Source: Variovorax sp. OAS795 (GTDB lineage: Bacteria > Pseudomonadota > Gammaproteobacteria > Burkholderiales > Burkholderiaceae_C). From it: a stretch of DNA of 64,000 bases. Under the pieces are notes generated by a model. It worked only from the letters and a program-made list of their open reading frames with translations. It ran no database searches and had not been told where the DNA came from. The position numbers and the translations under genes are program-made. This document shows positions 33,946 through 43,270 of the stretch, one piece after another. The stretch covers positions 3,782,001-3,846,000 of the forward strand of contig NZ_JBEPOH010000001.1 in the NCBI RefSeq assembly GCF_040546685.1, in the 5' to 3' direction. The number at the start of each line of letters is the position of its first letter. Within the stretch, counting starts at the first letter, position 1.

Positions 33946-33965
33946 TAGACCGGCGTGTCGGTTTA
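33946..33965. promoter_or_regulatory. TetR-type operator A with adjoining -10
   Basis: TAGACCG-GCGTGT-CGGTTTA lies between the divergent acyl-CoA dehydrogenase and TetR genes. For the minus-strand operon the next bases form TATTAA (33942-33947) as a likely -10, so repressor binding would block RNA polymerase. It matches the sites at 41320, 44598 and 62311. Confidence 0.75.
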
Positions 33966-34031
33966 TTTTAAAGGCGTAATCGGGTCTGCGCAAGCAGCGC
34001 TTGCTACACTTCCCGCCCCAAGGAGGACCGC

Positions 34032-34625
34032 ATGCCCCGCGTACGTTCAGACGACTATGAATCCAAGAGCCAGTCCATCATGGACTGCGCTGCCGCCCTT
34101 TTCGCCAAGGAGGGCTATCCCGCGGCCAAGATGCAGGATGTGGCCAAGGCATGCGGCGCGACCAAGTCGATGCTCTACCACTACTTCCCGGCGAAGGACG
34201 ATCTGCTGTTTGCGATGCTGCAAGAGCACCTGCAGCGGCTGATCATGGCCTTGGAAGAAGCGCTGACCGGCAAGGGCAAGCCGGGCGAGCGCATGCAGCG
34301 GCTGGTCCAGGCCTACATGCAGAAGTCGGTCCAGTCGCGCCGCCGCCACATGGTTGCGATGAGCGATGTGAAGTTTCTTCCCAAGACCAAGCAGGCGCCG
34401 CTCATTGCATTGCAGCGCCAGCTGGCCGAACTCATCGCGGGCCTGTTGCGCGAGCTCAATCCCCATTTGGCCGACCACCTGTACAAGCCCTACACCATGA
34501 TGCTGGTGGGCATGCTCAACTGGACCGACTTCTGGTATTCGTCCACCGGCCCGGTGAAGCCCCAGGAACTGTGCGACCGCATGGCGCGCCTGTTTCTCAA
34601 CGGCTTTCTGGCAGAGAAGGGCTGA
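34032..34625 (+). CDS. TetR-family regulator 1
   Basis: The 197-residue protein begins MPRVRSDDYESKSQSIMDCA with a TetR helix-turn-helix (about 25-60: YPAAKMQDVAKACGATKSML, YHYFPAKDDLLFAML). The C-terminal part has EELNPHLADHLYKPYTMMLV-type helices for ligand binding. It is divergent from the ACAD operon with the palindrome between them, so it probably represses that operon and itself until a CoA intermediate or the substrate binds. It resembles the TetR at 44719 closely in the DNA-binding domain. Confidence 0.93.
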   Translation: MPRVRSDDYESKSQSIMDCAAALFAKEGYPAAKMQDVAKACGATKSMLYHYFPAKDDLLFAMLQEHLQRLIMALEEALTGKGKPGERMQRLVQAYMQKSVQSRRRHMVAMSDVKFLPKTKQAPLIALQRQLAELIAGLLRELNPHLADHLYKPYTMMLVGMLNWTDFWYSSTGPVKPQELCDRMARLFLNGFLAEKG

Positions 34626-34631
34626 GACGAG

Positions 34632-34651
34632 AGGGGCGCGCCCTGCGCCCC
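34632..34651. terminator. Hairpin between convergent genes
   Basis: GGGGCGC (34633-34639) pairs with GCGCCCC (34645-34651) around five bases, between the TetR stop and the stop of the substrate-binding protein gene. There is no proper U-run on either strand, so termination is likely but not certain. Confidence 0.5.
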
Positions 34652-34662
34652 TTCCCCCGTTC

Positions 34663-35823
34663 TCACTGCACCAGTTTGTAGGTCGAGGTGGCCGGATCGG
34701 CCTTGAGCAGGAACAGCTTGGGGGCCGCCAGATGGTTCGTCGCCGAGAAGGTGATCGGCGTCATGGCACCCGTTTCCAGCTTGCTGATCTTGGCCAGTTC
34801 AGCGTTGGTGCAGTCCCAGGTTAGCCCCTTGCCGCATTGCTCTATCGCCGTGAACAGTGCGCGCGCCGCAGCGTAACCGGTGAACGAGTAGCGGTTCACG
34901 CGCGTGCGTTCCTCCGCGGAAAGATGCCGATCGAGCTTCTCCATGAAGCCCTTCGCCTCCGGAGCGCTCTCCAGGTAGACGTAGTCAACCGTGTACACGT
35001 TTTCACCAGCCGAGCCCATCATCTTGGCGCTGGCGGGCACGCGCGAAACGTAGGTCACGCCGACCGGGATCTTGTGACCGATGCGCTCGAGCTCCTTGAC
35101 CATGGTGACGTTCTCGCCAAGCACGCCACCCGCCATCAACGCTTCCGCGCCGGCCTGTTTGACTTTGAGGATTTCCGACGAGAAGTCAGACTGGCCCTTC
35201 TTGAAAATCTGGCTGGAGACCAGCTCCAGCTTCTTCTCCTTGGCCGCACGCTCGAACCCGTCGCGGACGTTCTCCCCGTAGTCGTCGTCCTGCGAGATCA
35301 GTGCCCATTTCTTGCCGGGGTAGCGCTCCGCCATCTGGACCACCAGGCCGTAGACCGCTTCGCGCATGTCGTAGCCCACCGCGAACACGTTCTTGATGGC
35401 CGGCTTGTAGAGCCCTTCGTAGGTGGTGATGGGCGCCATGGCCGGAACACCGGCCTGCTTGAAGAGCGACATCGCGGCCTGAGCCTGGGCGGTGCCCGAG
35501 ATCGAGGTGAATGCGAAAACCTTGTCGCTGTTCAGGAGCTTGCGGACGCCCTGGATCGTGCGGGAAGGCACATAGCCGTCGTCCTCGGAGACCAGGCGCA
35601 GTTTGCGACCATGGATGCCACCATTGGCATTGGCCTCGGCGACCGCGACCTTCACGCCCAGGTTGTGCGCGACGCCCAGCATGGCGGGCGGACCGGTCAG
35701 CGGCAGGATGTCGCCGATGACGATCTCGCTGTCCGTCACGCCCTGCTGCTGCGCCGATGCAGGCGCGGCGGCGCTGGCCGCCAACAGGCTGGCGGCGGCA
35801 AGCCGCAAGAGTTTGTGCTTCAT
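34663..35823 (-). CDS. Liv-type ABC transporter substrate-binding protein
   Basis: The 386-residue periplasmic protein has a signal peptide (about 1-24, ending APASA) and then the type I periplasmic-binding fold: DSEIVIGDILPLTGPPAMLG, GGIHGRKLRLVSEDDGYVPS, and WALISQDDDYGENVRDGFE. AGGAGACATAC precedes the ATG. Such LivK/HmgP-type proteins in aromatic-acid clusters bind aromatic or acyl carboxylates rather than branched-chain amino acids. It is the last gene of the Liv operon. Confidence 0.93.
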   Translation of the reverse strand: MKHKLLRLAAASLLAASAAAPASAQQQGVTDSEIVIGDILPLTGPPAMLGVAHNLGVKVAVAEANANGGIHGRKLRLVSEDDGYVPSRTIQGVRKLLNSDKVFAFTSISGTAQAQAAMSLFKQAGVPAMAPITTYEGLYKPAIKNVFAVGYDMREAVYGLVVQMAERYPGKKWALISQDDDYGENVRDGFERAAKEKKLELVSSQIFKKGQSDFSSEILKVKQAGAEALMAGGVLGENVTMVKELERIGHKIPVGVTYVSRVPASAKMMGSAGENVYTVDYVYLESAPEAKGFMEKLDRHLSAEERTRVNRYSFTGYAAARALFTAIEQCGKGLTWDCTNAELAKISKLETGAMTPITFSATNHLAAPKLFLLKADPATSTYKLVQ

Positions 35824-35874
35824 GTATGTCTCCTGATAGTTGTGGCAATCAGCCGTTGGGAAAACTCGCGGAAT

Positions 35875-36921
35875 TCAGTAGCGCAGCGGCCAGAACACCC
35901 ACGCGTGGCGCAGGTCGTGCCACATGCCGCGCAGGCCACGCGGATCGAAGCGCAGGAAGGCGACGATGGCCAGGCCATAGAGAATGGTCTTGACCTCGTG
36001 CGCACTGGTCGTCATCAGTTCGGCCAGACGACCGCCGAGGCCGGCCATCAGCGCCGAGAACACCTCGGGCATGCTGACGATGAACACGGCACCAAGCATG
36101 GCACCGAGCACGGAGCCAATGCCGCCGACGATGATCACCGCCAGCGCCTCGATGCTCAGCAGGAAGGGATAGCCCTCCACCGAGACGATGCTCATGTACA
36201 TGCCCATCAGCGCCCCGGCCACGCCGGTGAGCGCCGCGCTCACGAGAAAGGCCAGCAGCTTGTAGCGCACCAGGCTGATACCCATGGTGCGCGCCGCAAT
36301 GTCGTTGTCGCGGATCGCCACCAACGCCCGGCCGACATAGGAGCGCCGCAGGTTCAACACCACCAGCACCGCCAGCACGCACATCGCCACGCAGAACCAG
36401 TAGAAGGCCCTGTCACTGGACAGATCCATGCCGAACATCACCGGGCGCTCGACGGCGATCCCGCTGCCCGCCCCGGTGAACTTGCCGCCTGCCAGGATGC
36501 CGGCGCTCACGATGTGCGCAAACGCCAGGGTCGTGATGGCAAGGTAGAGCCCGTGCAAGCGCAGCGAAGGAATGCCCACGATCAGCCCAAAGGCGGCCGG
36601 CACGACTGCCGACATCACAAGCGCAAGTTCGGGCGGCAGGCCCAGTCGCGTGACACCGATCGCATAGGCGTAGCCGCCGAGCATGAGAAAGCCGACGTGG
36701 CCCAGCGAGATCAGCCCGGTGAACCCGGTGAGCACCATCAGGCCCAGTGCGCCCACGATCGTGAACAGGATCACCGTCATGTGCGACAGCACGTAGTTGC
36801 TCATGACGAACGGCGCCCCGATCAGCACGACCAGCAAGACCGCGACCCAGGCTTTCACCGCGGACGAATCCGTCAGGACCACCAGGTCGCTGTACTTTTG
36901 TTTGAAGAAACCGCTGCGCAT
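35875..36921 (-). CDS. livM: Branched-chain-type ABC transporter permease, LivM-like
   Basis: The 348-residue protein has about ten hydrophobic segments starting AWVAVLLVVLIGAPFVMSNY. It carries the LivM/LivH EAA-type loop IRDNDIAARTMGISLVRYK for contact with the ATPases, with conserved LTGFTGLISLGHVGFLMLGG. The stop of the LivH gene overlaps this gene's ATG by one base (TGATG). It should form the translocation path with LivH. Confidence 0.93.
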   Translation of the reverse strand: MRSGFFKQKYSDLVVLTDSSAVKAWVAVLLVVLIGAPFVMSNYVLSHMTVILFTIVGALGLMVLTGFTGLISLGHVGFLMLGGYAYAIGVTRLGLPPELALVMSAVVPAAFGLIVGIPSLRLHGLYLAITTLAFAHIVSAGILAGGKFTGAGSGIAVERPVMFGMDLSSDRAFYWFCVAMCVLAVLVVLNLRRSYVGRALVAIRDNDIAARTMGISLVRYKLLAFLVSAALTGVAGALMGMYMSIVSVEGYPFLLSIEALAVIIVGGIGSVLGAMLGAVFIVSMPEVFSALMAGLGGRLAELMTTSAHEVKTILYGLAIVAFLRFDPRGLRGMWHDLRHAWVFWPLRY

Positions 36922-37793
36922 CAGACCCTCTCAATTCTTTTTTCACCGAACAGACCGAAGGGCCGCACCATCAGGACCACCAGGATCAGGACGAAGCCGG
37001 CGATCTCCTTGAGGGTGCTGGGCAGGTAGCCGCCCACGAGGTTTTCCAGCACGCCGATCACCAGGCCGCTGACTCCCGAGCCCAGGATGGCGTCGAAGCC
37101 GCCCAGCACCGTGGCGGGAAACGCCTTCAGGCCGAGTTCGAAGATGGTGGGCGCCAGGCCATAGATGACCGCGAAGAAGGCGCCGGCCAGACCGGCAAGG
37201 CCGGACGCCGCCGCCCACGCCACCGCCTGCACGCGGGCGGTGGACACGCCCATGAGGCGCGCCGTTTTCTCGTCCGCCGCCACCGCGCGCATGGCCACGC
37301 CGAAGCGGCTGCGGCTCAGGAAGAACCAGAAGCCCGCCAGCGCCAGCAGCAGCACCACGATCACGGCAATCTGGCTGACACGCATGCCGATTCCGCCCAG
37401 CTGCACGATGGTGTCCGCGCCCGCCACCGCGAACTTTTGCGGCGAGGCGCCCCAGATCAGGGTCACCAGGGAACGCAGCATCACGGACAGGCCCACCGTC
37501 ACCAGCACGACGGACAGCACCGATTCGCCGAGCATGGGTCGCATGATGAGCCGCTCGCAGATCAGGCCCAGGAGCGCGCCCACCACCACCGCCACGAGCA
37601 CCGTCAGCACGGCGCCGGTGCCCAGGGTGACCGCGATCGACCAGGAGGTATAGGCGCTGAGCATGCCCATCTCGCCCTGGGCGAAGTTGACGATGCCGGT
37701 GGCCTTGTAGATCACCGCGAAGCCCATGGCGACCAGTCCGTAGATGGCACCGATCGCCAGGCCCGAGACGACCAGTTCGATGAAATAGCTCAT
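36921..37793 (-). CDS. livH: Branched-chain-type ABC transporter permease, LivH-like
   Basis: The 290-residue permease starts MSYFIELVVSGLAIGAIYGL and shows the LivH signature FAVIYKATGIVNFAQGEMGM, the loop AVAADEKTARLMGVSTARVQ that docks on the ATPases, and about eight hydrophobic segments. Its ATG overlaps the acyl-CoA ligase stop by four bases. It works with LivM, LivG, LivF and the binding protein to import the pathway substrate or a related acid; the substrate is inferred from context only. Confidence 0.93.
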   Translation of the reverse strand: MSYFIELVVSGLAIGAIYGLVAMGFAVIYKATGIVNFAQGEMGMLSAYTSWSIAVTLGTGAVLTVLVAVVVGALLGLICERLIMRPMLGESVLSVVLVTVGLSVMLRSLVTLIWGASPQKFAVAGADTIVQLGGIGMRVSQIAVIVVLLLALAGFWFFLSRSRFGVAMRAVAADEKTARLMGVSTARVQAVAWAAASGLAGLAGAFFAVIYGLAPTIFELGLKAFPATVLGGFDAILGSGVSGLVIGVLENLVGGYLPSTLKEIAGFVLILVVLMVRPFGLFGEKRIERV

Positions 37794-39652
37794 GACGCTT
37801 GCCCGTAGATCTGTTCGAGCTCGCGCGCGAACTTCTTGTTGATGAGGCCGCGGCGGACCTTCTGTGTGGCGGTGATTTCGCCGTCGTCGTGGTCCAGCTC
37901 TTTTTCGAGGAGCACGAACCTGCGGATGTTCTCCACCCGTGCAAACCGCGAGTTCACCTCGTCGACCACGCCCTGGATGAGCGCCACGACATCGGGCAGG
38001 AGCGTCACCGACTTGAACGTGGTGTATTGCAGGTCGCGCTCGGCGGCCCACCGGCCCACGCTGTCGAAGTCGATCTGGATCAGGCCACCCAGGAACTTCT
38101 TGCCCTCCCCCACCACGATGGCCTCGCGGATGTAGGGACTGTCCTTCAACGCGTTCTCGATCTCCGATGGTGCGATGTTCTTGCCGCCGCTGGTGATGAT
38201 GATGGCCTTCTTGCGGTCCACCACCGCGATTTCATCTTCGCCGCGCAGCTCCACGATGTCGCCGGAGGCGAGCCAGCCGTCGGCCTGCAGGATCTCGCTC
38301 GTGCCCTTGTCGTCGAACAGGTAGCCCTTGAAGACGCCCGGCGAGCGCAGGAAGACTTCACCATCCGCGCCGAGCTTCCATTCGGTCCCCGGCATCGCGG
38401 GTCCGCAACTGGCATTCAGGAAAGGGCGCCCAGGCACTTGCACGAACCCCAGTCCGCAGGACTCGGTCAGTCCATAGCCCTGGCCCACCGGCACGCCGAT
38501 GATGTCGAAGAAGCGCAGGGTCTCGGGCGACACCGACGCCCCGCCGCACATGCGGGTGTGGGTACGGTTCAATCCCATGTGGCGCTGCATGTTGCGAAAC
38601 AGCGCGGCGTGCCAGAAGCCGAATTCCAGCCGATCACCCAGCGCCGTGAGCCGGCCCTTTGCCGCACGACGATCGGACAGCACCCGCCCTCGCTTCATGC
38701 CGACGCGGTAGACCCAGCGGGACAGGCGGGTGCTGTCCTTCATCTTGAACTCGAAGCCCTGCTGCAACTTCTCCCAGATGCGCGGCACGCCGAGAAAGAA
38801 GGTCGGCGCGATCTCGCGGATGTTGGTGGCCACCGTGTCGACGGACTCGGCAAAATTCACGCAACCGCCCGAGATCAGATGCTGCACAGTGGAGTAGGCG
38901 CGCTCCGCCACATGGCACAGCGGCAGATAGCACACCGACTCGAACGGCTGGTCGTGCATCTGTCGGGCCGCGCGATAGGCGTAGGTGCCATAGATGAAGT
39001 TGCGGTGCGTGAGCATCGCGCCCTTCGGCGGCCCGGTGGTCCCGGAGGTGTAGACCAGGATGTTGACGTCGTCCGGCACCAGACTCTCGATGCTGGCATC
39101 GAGCTGCCTTTCCGCGGCGGGGTCTTCGGCCGCGAGCTGGTCGCCCAGATCCATCAAGTGCGCGAAGCTGTGCGGCCGGCCCGGCTCATAGCGGCGCAGT
39201 CCTTTCATGTCGACGCAAAAAAGATGCTGCAGATGCGGCAGGCCGGCGTCGCTGGCCATCGCGTCGAGCACCTTGTCGGTCTGTTCCTGGTCGCCAGTAA
39301 TCGCCACCTTCGCCTGGCAGTGGCCCGCGATGTACAGCACTTCGGCCCAGGGGTTGGTGGGATAGATGCCCACCACCTGAACACCGATCATCTGGGCACC
39401 CAGGTCGGCATAGAACCACTCGGGAAGCCCTTCGGCCGCGATGACAATGCGGTCACCGCGCCGCAGGCCGAGCTTCATCAGGCCCAGCGCCGTGCGGCGC
39501 GCGTCGCGGTAGTAGTCGGCCCAGGTGCGCGTGCGCCAGATGCCGTTGACCTTCTCGCGCAGCGCCACCTGCGCGCCGCGCTCCAGGGCATGCGCGCGCA
39601 GCAAGGCCGGCAGCGTGCCTTCGCCGCGAATCAATTGTTCGTGCTCAAACAT
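37790..39652 (-). CDS. Long-chain-type acyl-CoA ligase embedded in the Liv operon
   Basis: The 620-residue AMP-binding enzyme has the P-loop YTSGTTGPPKGAMLTHRN, the A5/A7-type motifs GYGLTESCG and GWLASGDIVEL, and the C-terminal Lys-bearing ATQKVRRGLINKKF. It forms acyl-AMP and then acyl-CoA. Placing the ligase between livG and livH, with four- and eight-base overlaps, implies that import and CoA activation are coupled. This size class (FadD15-like) takes long or bulky acids. Confidence 0.92.
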   Translation of the reverse strand: MFEHEQLIRGEGTLPALLRAHALERGAQVALREKVNGIWRTRTWADYYRDARRTALGLMKLGLRRGDRIVIAAEGLPEWFYADLGAQMIGVQVVGIYPTNPWAEVLYIAGHCQAKVAITGDQEQTDKVLDAMASDAGLPHLQHLFCVDMKGLRRYEPGRPHSFAHLMDLGDQLAAEDPAAERQLDASIESLVPDDVNILVYTSGTTGPPKGAMLTHRNFIYGTYAYRAARQMHDQPFESVCYLPLCHVAERAYSTVQHLISGGCVNFAESVDTVATNIREIAPTFFLGVPRIWEKLQQGFEFKMKDSTRLSRWVYRVGMKRGRVLSDRRAAKGRLTALGDRLEFGFWHAALFRNMQRHMGLNRTHTRMCGGASVSPETLRFFDIIGVPVGQGYGLTESCGLGFVQVPGRPFLNASCGPAMPGTEWKLGADGEVFLRSPGVFKGYLFDDKGTSEILQADGWLASGDIVELRGEDEIAVVDRKKAIIITSGGKNIAPSEIENALKDSPYIREAIVVGEGKKFLGGLIQIDFDSVGRWAAERDLQYTTFKSVTLLPDVVALIQGVVDEVNSRFARVENIRRFVLLEKELDHDDGEITATQKVRRGLINKKFARELEQIYGQAS

Positions 39653-40436
39653 GGCTGCCCTCCTCGCCGAGGTAGGCCGCCAGCACGGCCGGGCTCGCAG
39701 CCACTTCGGCCGGCGTTCCCTGCGCGATCAGGCAACCGAAATCCAGCACGTACACACGGTCCGAAAGGTCCATCACCACTTGCATGTCATGTTCGATCAT
39801 CAGCACCGCGACGCCAAATTCGTCGCGAATGTCCAGGGTGAAGCGGGCAATGTCTTCTTTCTCTTCACGGTTCATGCCCGCCACGATTTCGTCGAGCAGC
39901 AGCAAGCTGGGCTCGCAGGCCAGCGCCCGGCCCAGCTCGACGCGTTTTTGCTGGCCGTAGGCCAACTGGCTCACCGGCTTGTCGCGCAGCTCTTCGATCT
40001 CCAGGAACTCGATGATCTGCTCGACCTTTTCGCGCGCGGCGATCTCCTCGCGCCGGGGGCGGCCCCAGAACGCGAGCGACTCCAGCACGGAGTAGTTGAA
40101 GTGGATGTGGCGCCCGACCAGCAGGTTCTCGATCACGCTGCCTTGACGGAAGAGCGCCAGGTTCTGAAAGGTGCGGCCGATGCCCAGGCGGGCGAACTCG
40201 GAAGACTTGAGCTTCGCCGTGTCCTGGCCCTTGAACAGGATCTGCCCCTCGCTGGGCGGTAGAACGCCGCTGACGAGGTTGAAGGTGGTTGTCTTGCCGG
40301 CGCCATTGGGGCCGATCAGGCTCACAATCTCGCCTGGCATCACCCGCAGGCTGACACCGTTCACGGCCTTGACGCCGCCGAAACGCTTGGAGATGCCGAT
40401 CGCCTCCAGGACGGGGGTTTGCGCGGACGTGCTCAT
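39645..40436 (-). CDS. livG: Liv-type ABC transporter ATPase, LivG-like
   Basis: The 263-residue ATPase has Walker A GPNGAGKTT (42-50), Q-loop RTFQNLALF, signature LAYGQQKRVE (LSGGQ-like), Walker B LLLLDEIVAGM and H-loop LMIEHDMQVVMD, followed by the C-terminal extension YVLDFGCLIAQGTP typical of LivG. The start at 40436 overlaps the livF stop. The start codon for the ligase lies just inside its 3' end. Confidence 0.93.
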   Translation of the reverse strand: MSTSAQTPVLEAIGISKRFGGVKAVNGVSLRVMPGEIVSLIGPNGAGKTTTFNLVSGVLPPSEGQILFKGQDTAKLKSSEFARLGIGRTFQNLALFRQGSVIENLLVGRHIHFNYSVLESLAFWGRPRREEIAAREKVEQIIEFLEIEELRDKPVSQLAYGQQKRVELGRALACEPSLLLLDEIVAGMNREEKEDIARFTLDIRDEFGVAVLMIEHDMQVVMDLSDRVYVLDFGCLIAQGTPAEVAASPAVLAAYLGEEGSHV

Positions 40437-41264
40437 GACAGCCACCTCTTGCGGCGCTTGTAGTGCTTGACGTCTTTCATGCTGTTGCGCCCGGGCTGCG
40501 AGCTCAGGCCAAGGTAGAACTCGCGCACGTCGGCGTTGCGGCGCAGTTGCTCGCTGGTGCCGTCCAGCACGACGCGACCGTTCTCCATGATGTAGGCGTA
40601 GTCGGCAATGGCCAGGGCCCGGTTGGCGTTCTGCTCGACCAGCAGGATCGTCAGGCCGGTGGTGTCACGCAGCTTCTGGATGCTCTGAAAGATCTCGCTG
40701 ACGATCAGCGGCGCCAGACCCAGCGAAGGCTCGTCGAGTGCCAGCACGCGCGGCCGACTCATGAGCGCACGCCCGATGGCCACCATTTGCTGTTCACCAC
40801 CGGAGAGGTAGCCTGCGACCGTGCCGCGCAGGTCGGCCATCCGCGGGAACAACGCGAACACTTCTTCGCGTCCATGCGCGAGGCTGGCTGCAGCCTGCAG
40901 GTGCGCGCCTGCGATCAGGTTTTCTTCCACCGTCAGCGTGGCGAACAGGCGGCGCCCTTCCGGCACTTGCACCATGCCCTGACGCACGATGGCGGGGCGC
41001 CAGCGCCTTTTCGATGGCCTGGCCGTGCAGCAGGATCGAGCCCTTCTCGATCTCGCCGTCTTCGGCGTCCAGCACGCCCGACACGGCCTTGAGCACCGTG
41101 GACTTGCCCGCGCCGTTCGAGCCCAGCAAGGCCACGATCTGACCTGGCCGGACTTCCAGCGACACGTCGCGCACGGCTTCGATGGCGCCGCCGTAGACCA
41201 CCTGGATGTTGTGGATGGCGAGCGCAGGCTTCGGTGGATCGCTTGAGGGTTGACTGATAGCCAT
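40433..41264 (-). pseudogene. livF: Liv-type ABC transporter ATPase, LivF-like, one-base insertion
   Basis: From ATG 41264 the protein reads LAIHNIQVVYGGAIEAVRDV with Walker A GSNGAGKST (48-56), then leaves frame after IEKALAP. The rest (AIVRQGMVQVPEGRRLF, LSGGEQQMVAIGRALM, LALDEPSLGLAP, LTILLVEQNANRALA) is in the next frame and ends at 40433. Deleting one G of GGGG at 40994-40997 gives a normal protein of 276 residues. As the first gene of a needed operon it is more likely a sequencing error than a true null. Confidence 0.85.
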
Positions 41265-41319
41265 AAGTCGAGAAATTGAGGCCGACCTTGTCGGCGATGG
41301 GCAAACACAACAACATTTA

Positions 41320-41339
41320 TAGACCGTCCCGTCGGACTG
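41320..41339. promoter_or_regulatory. TetR-type operator B with adjoining -10
   Basis: TAGACCG-TCCCGT-CGGACTG lies 56 bases upstream of the Liv operon start. The minus-strand bases beside it form TATAAA (41316-41321), a good -10. The two half-sites differ by one T-to-A change from site C. Confidence 0.72.
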
Positions 41340-41557
41340 CGAATAGGTCGATTATGCAAGGCGCAAGTCCTCAAAGGGCTGGTGCTAACCCTAGGATCTG
41401 CAGGCTGCGCATGCCAACCCCTTCGTTCATCCGCATGCCGTATCGCGCGTGACGACGCGGCCCGCGTCCTCCAACGACACCGAAAGCTGAGTCCTGTCGC
41501 CTGCGACCGTCTAAGGAACGACCCAATTTCCAACCGGCTCAGCGGCTCGCAGCCCAC

Positions 41558-42439
41558 TCAGTCAAGGTAGGCCAGCAGGCAGTCCTGGCTGGCTGTCGCC
41601 ACATGCCGCCCTTGGACGTCGTGGTAGTGCGCGATGCAGAGTCCGCGCCCATGCGCCGCATGCAGGCTCTCGGATGCCACGTGCAGCCAGCCATCGCAGC
41701 GCGGCACCCGGTGCAGCCACACGCCATGGTTGAGACTGGTGATATAGATTGGCCGCTCGCCCGCCCGCTTCAGATGTGGGGCAATGCAGCAAAAGTTGAG
41801 CCACCAATCGGACAGATAAGCAAAGCACGCGGCCTGCAGCCGCGGCACGTCGGGCAGCCGGTGAGGCACCCTGATCCAGTACCGAAAACGATGATCCGCG
41901 GTGCCTCCGGCCAGTTGGCGCTCGGCATCCGGAATGCGGAACTCGATGCAGTCGTTTACATCGCGGCCGTACCCACCCATCAGCGCCAGCGGGTCGCGTA
42001 GCGTCGACGACACCTGCGCCAGACGAGACAGGCGCTCGGGAACTTCGTCGGCGGGCGCCAGGCTCGGCCGCGCGTGCGTCGGCCCGGGAAGAGGCAGCGC
42101 GCAACTCACCTGAGCCTGGAGCACCGTGCGCTCACCCTGCGCCCCGCGAACTCCGACCGAGTGAAAACGCTTGCCCCTCTGCAGGTCCGACACCGTGTAG
42201 TCGACCGGCTGGTTCGGCATCGCGCCCTGCAGAAACAGGAATTGCATCGCCGTGGGCTCCCGCTGCGGCGGCGCATCAAGCAGCGCCGCATGGAACGCCT
42301 GCCCCAGCAACTGACCTCCGTAGGAGCGGCCGTTCTGGTTCGAGTCGCTGTGGCGGCTGCGCCAGGTCTGCGGCGCGATCCGGTCCAACGCCATTCGCTG
42401 CGCCAGCGTGATGGCGCTGTCCACAGCGCCGTCGTTCAT
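41558..42439 (-). CDS. tesB: Acyl-CoA thioesterase II (TesB-like)
   Basis: The 293-residue double hot-dog thioesterase has the N-terminal GRSYGGQLLGQAFHAA, AQGERTVLQAQVSCA, and the C-terminal repeat with TSLNHGVWLHR and GRGLCIAHYHDVQGRHVAT. It would release free CoA from stalled acyl-CoA. Within this pathway it may recycle CoA from dead-end intermediates. Its start overlaps the quinone-oxidoreductase stop as ATGA. Confidence 0.92.
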   Translation of the reverse strand: MNDGAVDSAITLAQRMALDRIAPQTWRSRHSDSNQNGRSYGGQLLGQAFHAALLDAPPQREPTAMQFLFLQGAMPNQPVDYTVSDLQRGKRFHSVGVRGAQGERTVLQAQVSCALPLPGPTHARPSLAPADEVPERLSRLAQVSSTLRDPLALMGGYGRDVNDCIEFRIPDAERQLAGGTADHRFRYWIRVPHRLPDVPRLQAACFAYLSDWWLNFCCIAPHLKRAGERPIYITSLNHGVWLHRVPRCDGWLHVASESLHAAHGRGLCIAHYHDVQGRHVATASQDCLLAYLD

Positions 42440-43188
42440 TCCGCGGCCAGCTCGGGCCGGCGATGGCCGTTCGTGCGCGGTGCGATGCCCGGCTTCAGGC
42501 GCCAGTCCGCACCGAATTCATCGAGCCGGTGCAACGGCATGGGCGCCTCCTGGCCGATGCCACGCAGTCGCTGGGAGAACGCATCGATGTAGCCGGCGCG
42601 CGTCTCGGGTGTGGCGTAGTGGATGGACCACGACGCATGCGGCGCCAGTACCTCGAAGCCCGCGTAGGCCAGCGTGCCATGGAGCAGGTGCCACAGATTC
42701 ACGTCCAGATGGGCCAGCAAGCCATCGGGCTCGACCATGCCGGGCAGGCACGCGGTGCTGGTGCATACGAGCGCGCGCCGCCCCTTCATGCCGCCGGCGT
42801 CGAAGCGCCGGCCCTTGCCGTACACCACGCCATTGACGAACACGCGGTCGAACCAGCCCTTCATGATGGCCGGCACCGAGAACCACCACAGCGGGAACTG
42901 CAGGATCAACATGTCGCACGCGAGCAGCTTGTCGATCTCCGCCTGGATGTCCGGCGCGAAGGCCTGGTGTTCGTGGGCATGCTTCTGCTCACGGTCGTAC
43001 TGCAGCGCATCGGGGAAGCGCCGCTCGCGGAAGTCCTCGGCACTGGCGACCGGATTGAAGCCCATGCCATAGAGGTCGGACACCACGACCTGGTGTCCCT
43101 CCTCCTGCAGCACCTGTATCGAGCGGTCCAACAGGCCGCGGTTGAAGGATTTCGGTTCCGGGTGGGCGTAGACGATCAGTATGTTCAT
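42436..43188 (-). CDS. NAD(P)H:quinone oxidoreductase (flavodoxin-like fold)
   Basis: The 250-residue protein starts MNILIVYAHPEPKSFNRGLL and shows DMLILQFPLWWFSVPAIMKG and FDRVFVNGVVYGKGRRFDAG, the NQO1/KefF-type FMN/FAD-binding pattern. It reduces quinones by two electrons and may protect against catechol/quinone stress or act as a reductase for intermediates. It sits between the ferredoxin reductase and the thioesterase in the operon. The ribosome-binding site is weak. Confidence 0.88.
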   Translation of the reverse strand: MNILIVYAHPEPKSFNRGLLDRSIQVLQEEGHQVVVSDLYGMGFNPVASAEDFRERRFPDALQYDREQKHAHEHQAFAPDIQAEIDKLLACDMLILQFPLWWFSVPAIMKGWFDRVFVNGVVYGKGRRFDAGGMKGRRALVCTSTACLPGMVEPDGLLAHLDVNLWHLLHGTLAYAGFEVLAPHASWSIHYATPETRAGYIDAFSQRLRGIGQEAPMPLHRLDEFGADWRLKPGIAPRTNGHRRPELAAE

Positions 43189-43270
43189 AGACAAGGGGCT
43201 TGCGCCCTCCTCGTGAATCCGTTGTTGCAGTGAGTCAATGGAAAGTGGCCTCAACCGGGGCTGCCCCGGC

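Noticed and set aside
34837..37029. Plus-strand open frame of 730 codons over the Liv genes
   Set aside because: It is antisense to well-supported liv genes and rich in His, Gln and Arg, a typical shadow in high-GC DNA.
37799..39841. Plus-strand open frame of 680 codons over the acyl-CoA ligase
   Set aside because: Antisense to a clear AMP-binding enzyme; no motif and no ribosome-binding site.
41340..41557. A gene between the Liv operon promoter and tesB
   Set aside because: Only short frames without starts; the stretch looks like intergenic sequence between two minus-strand operons.
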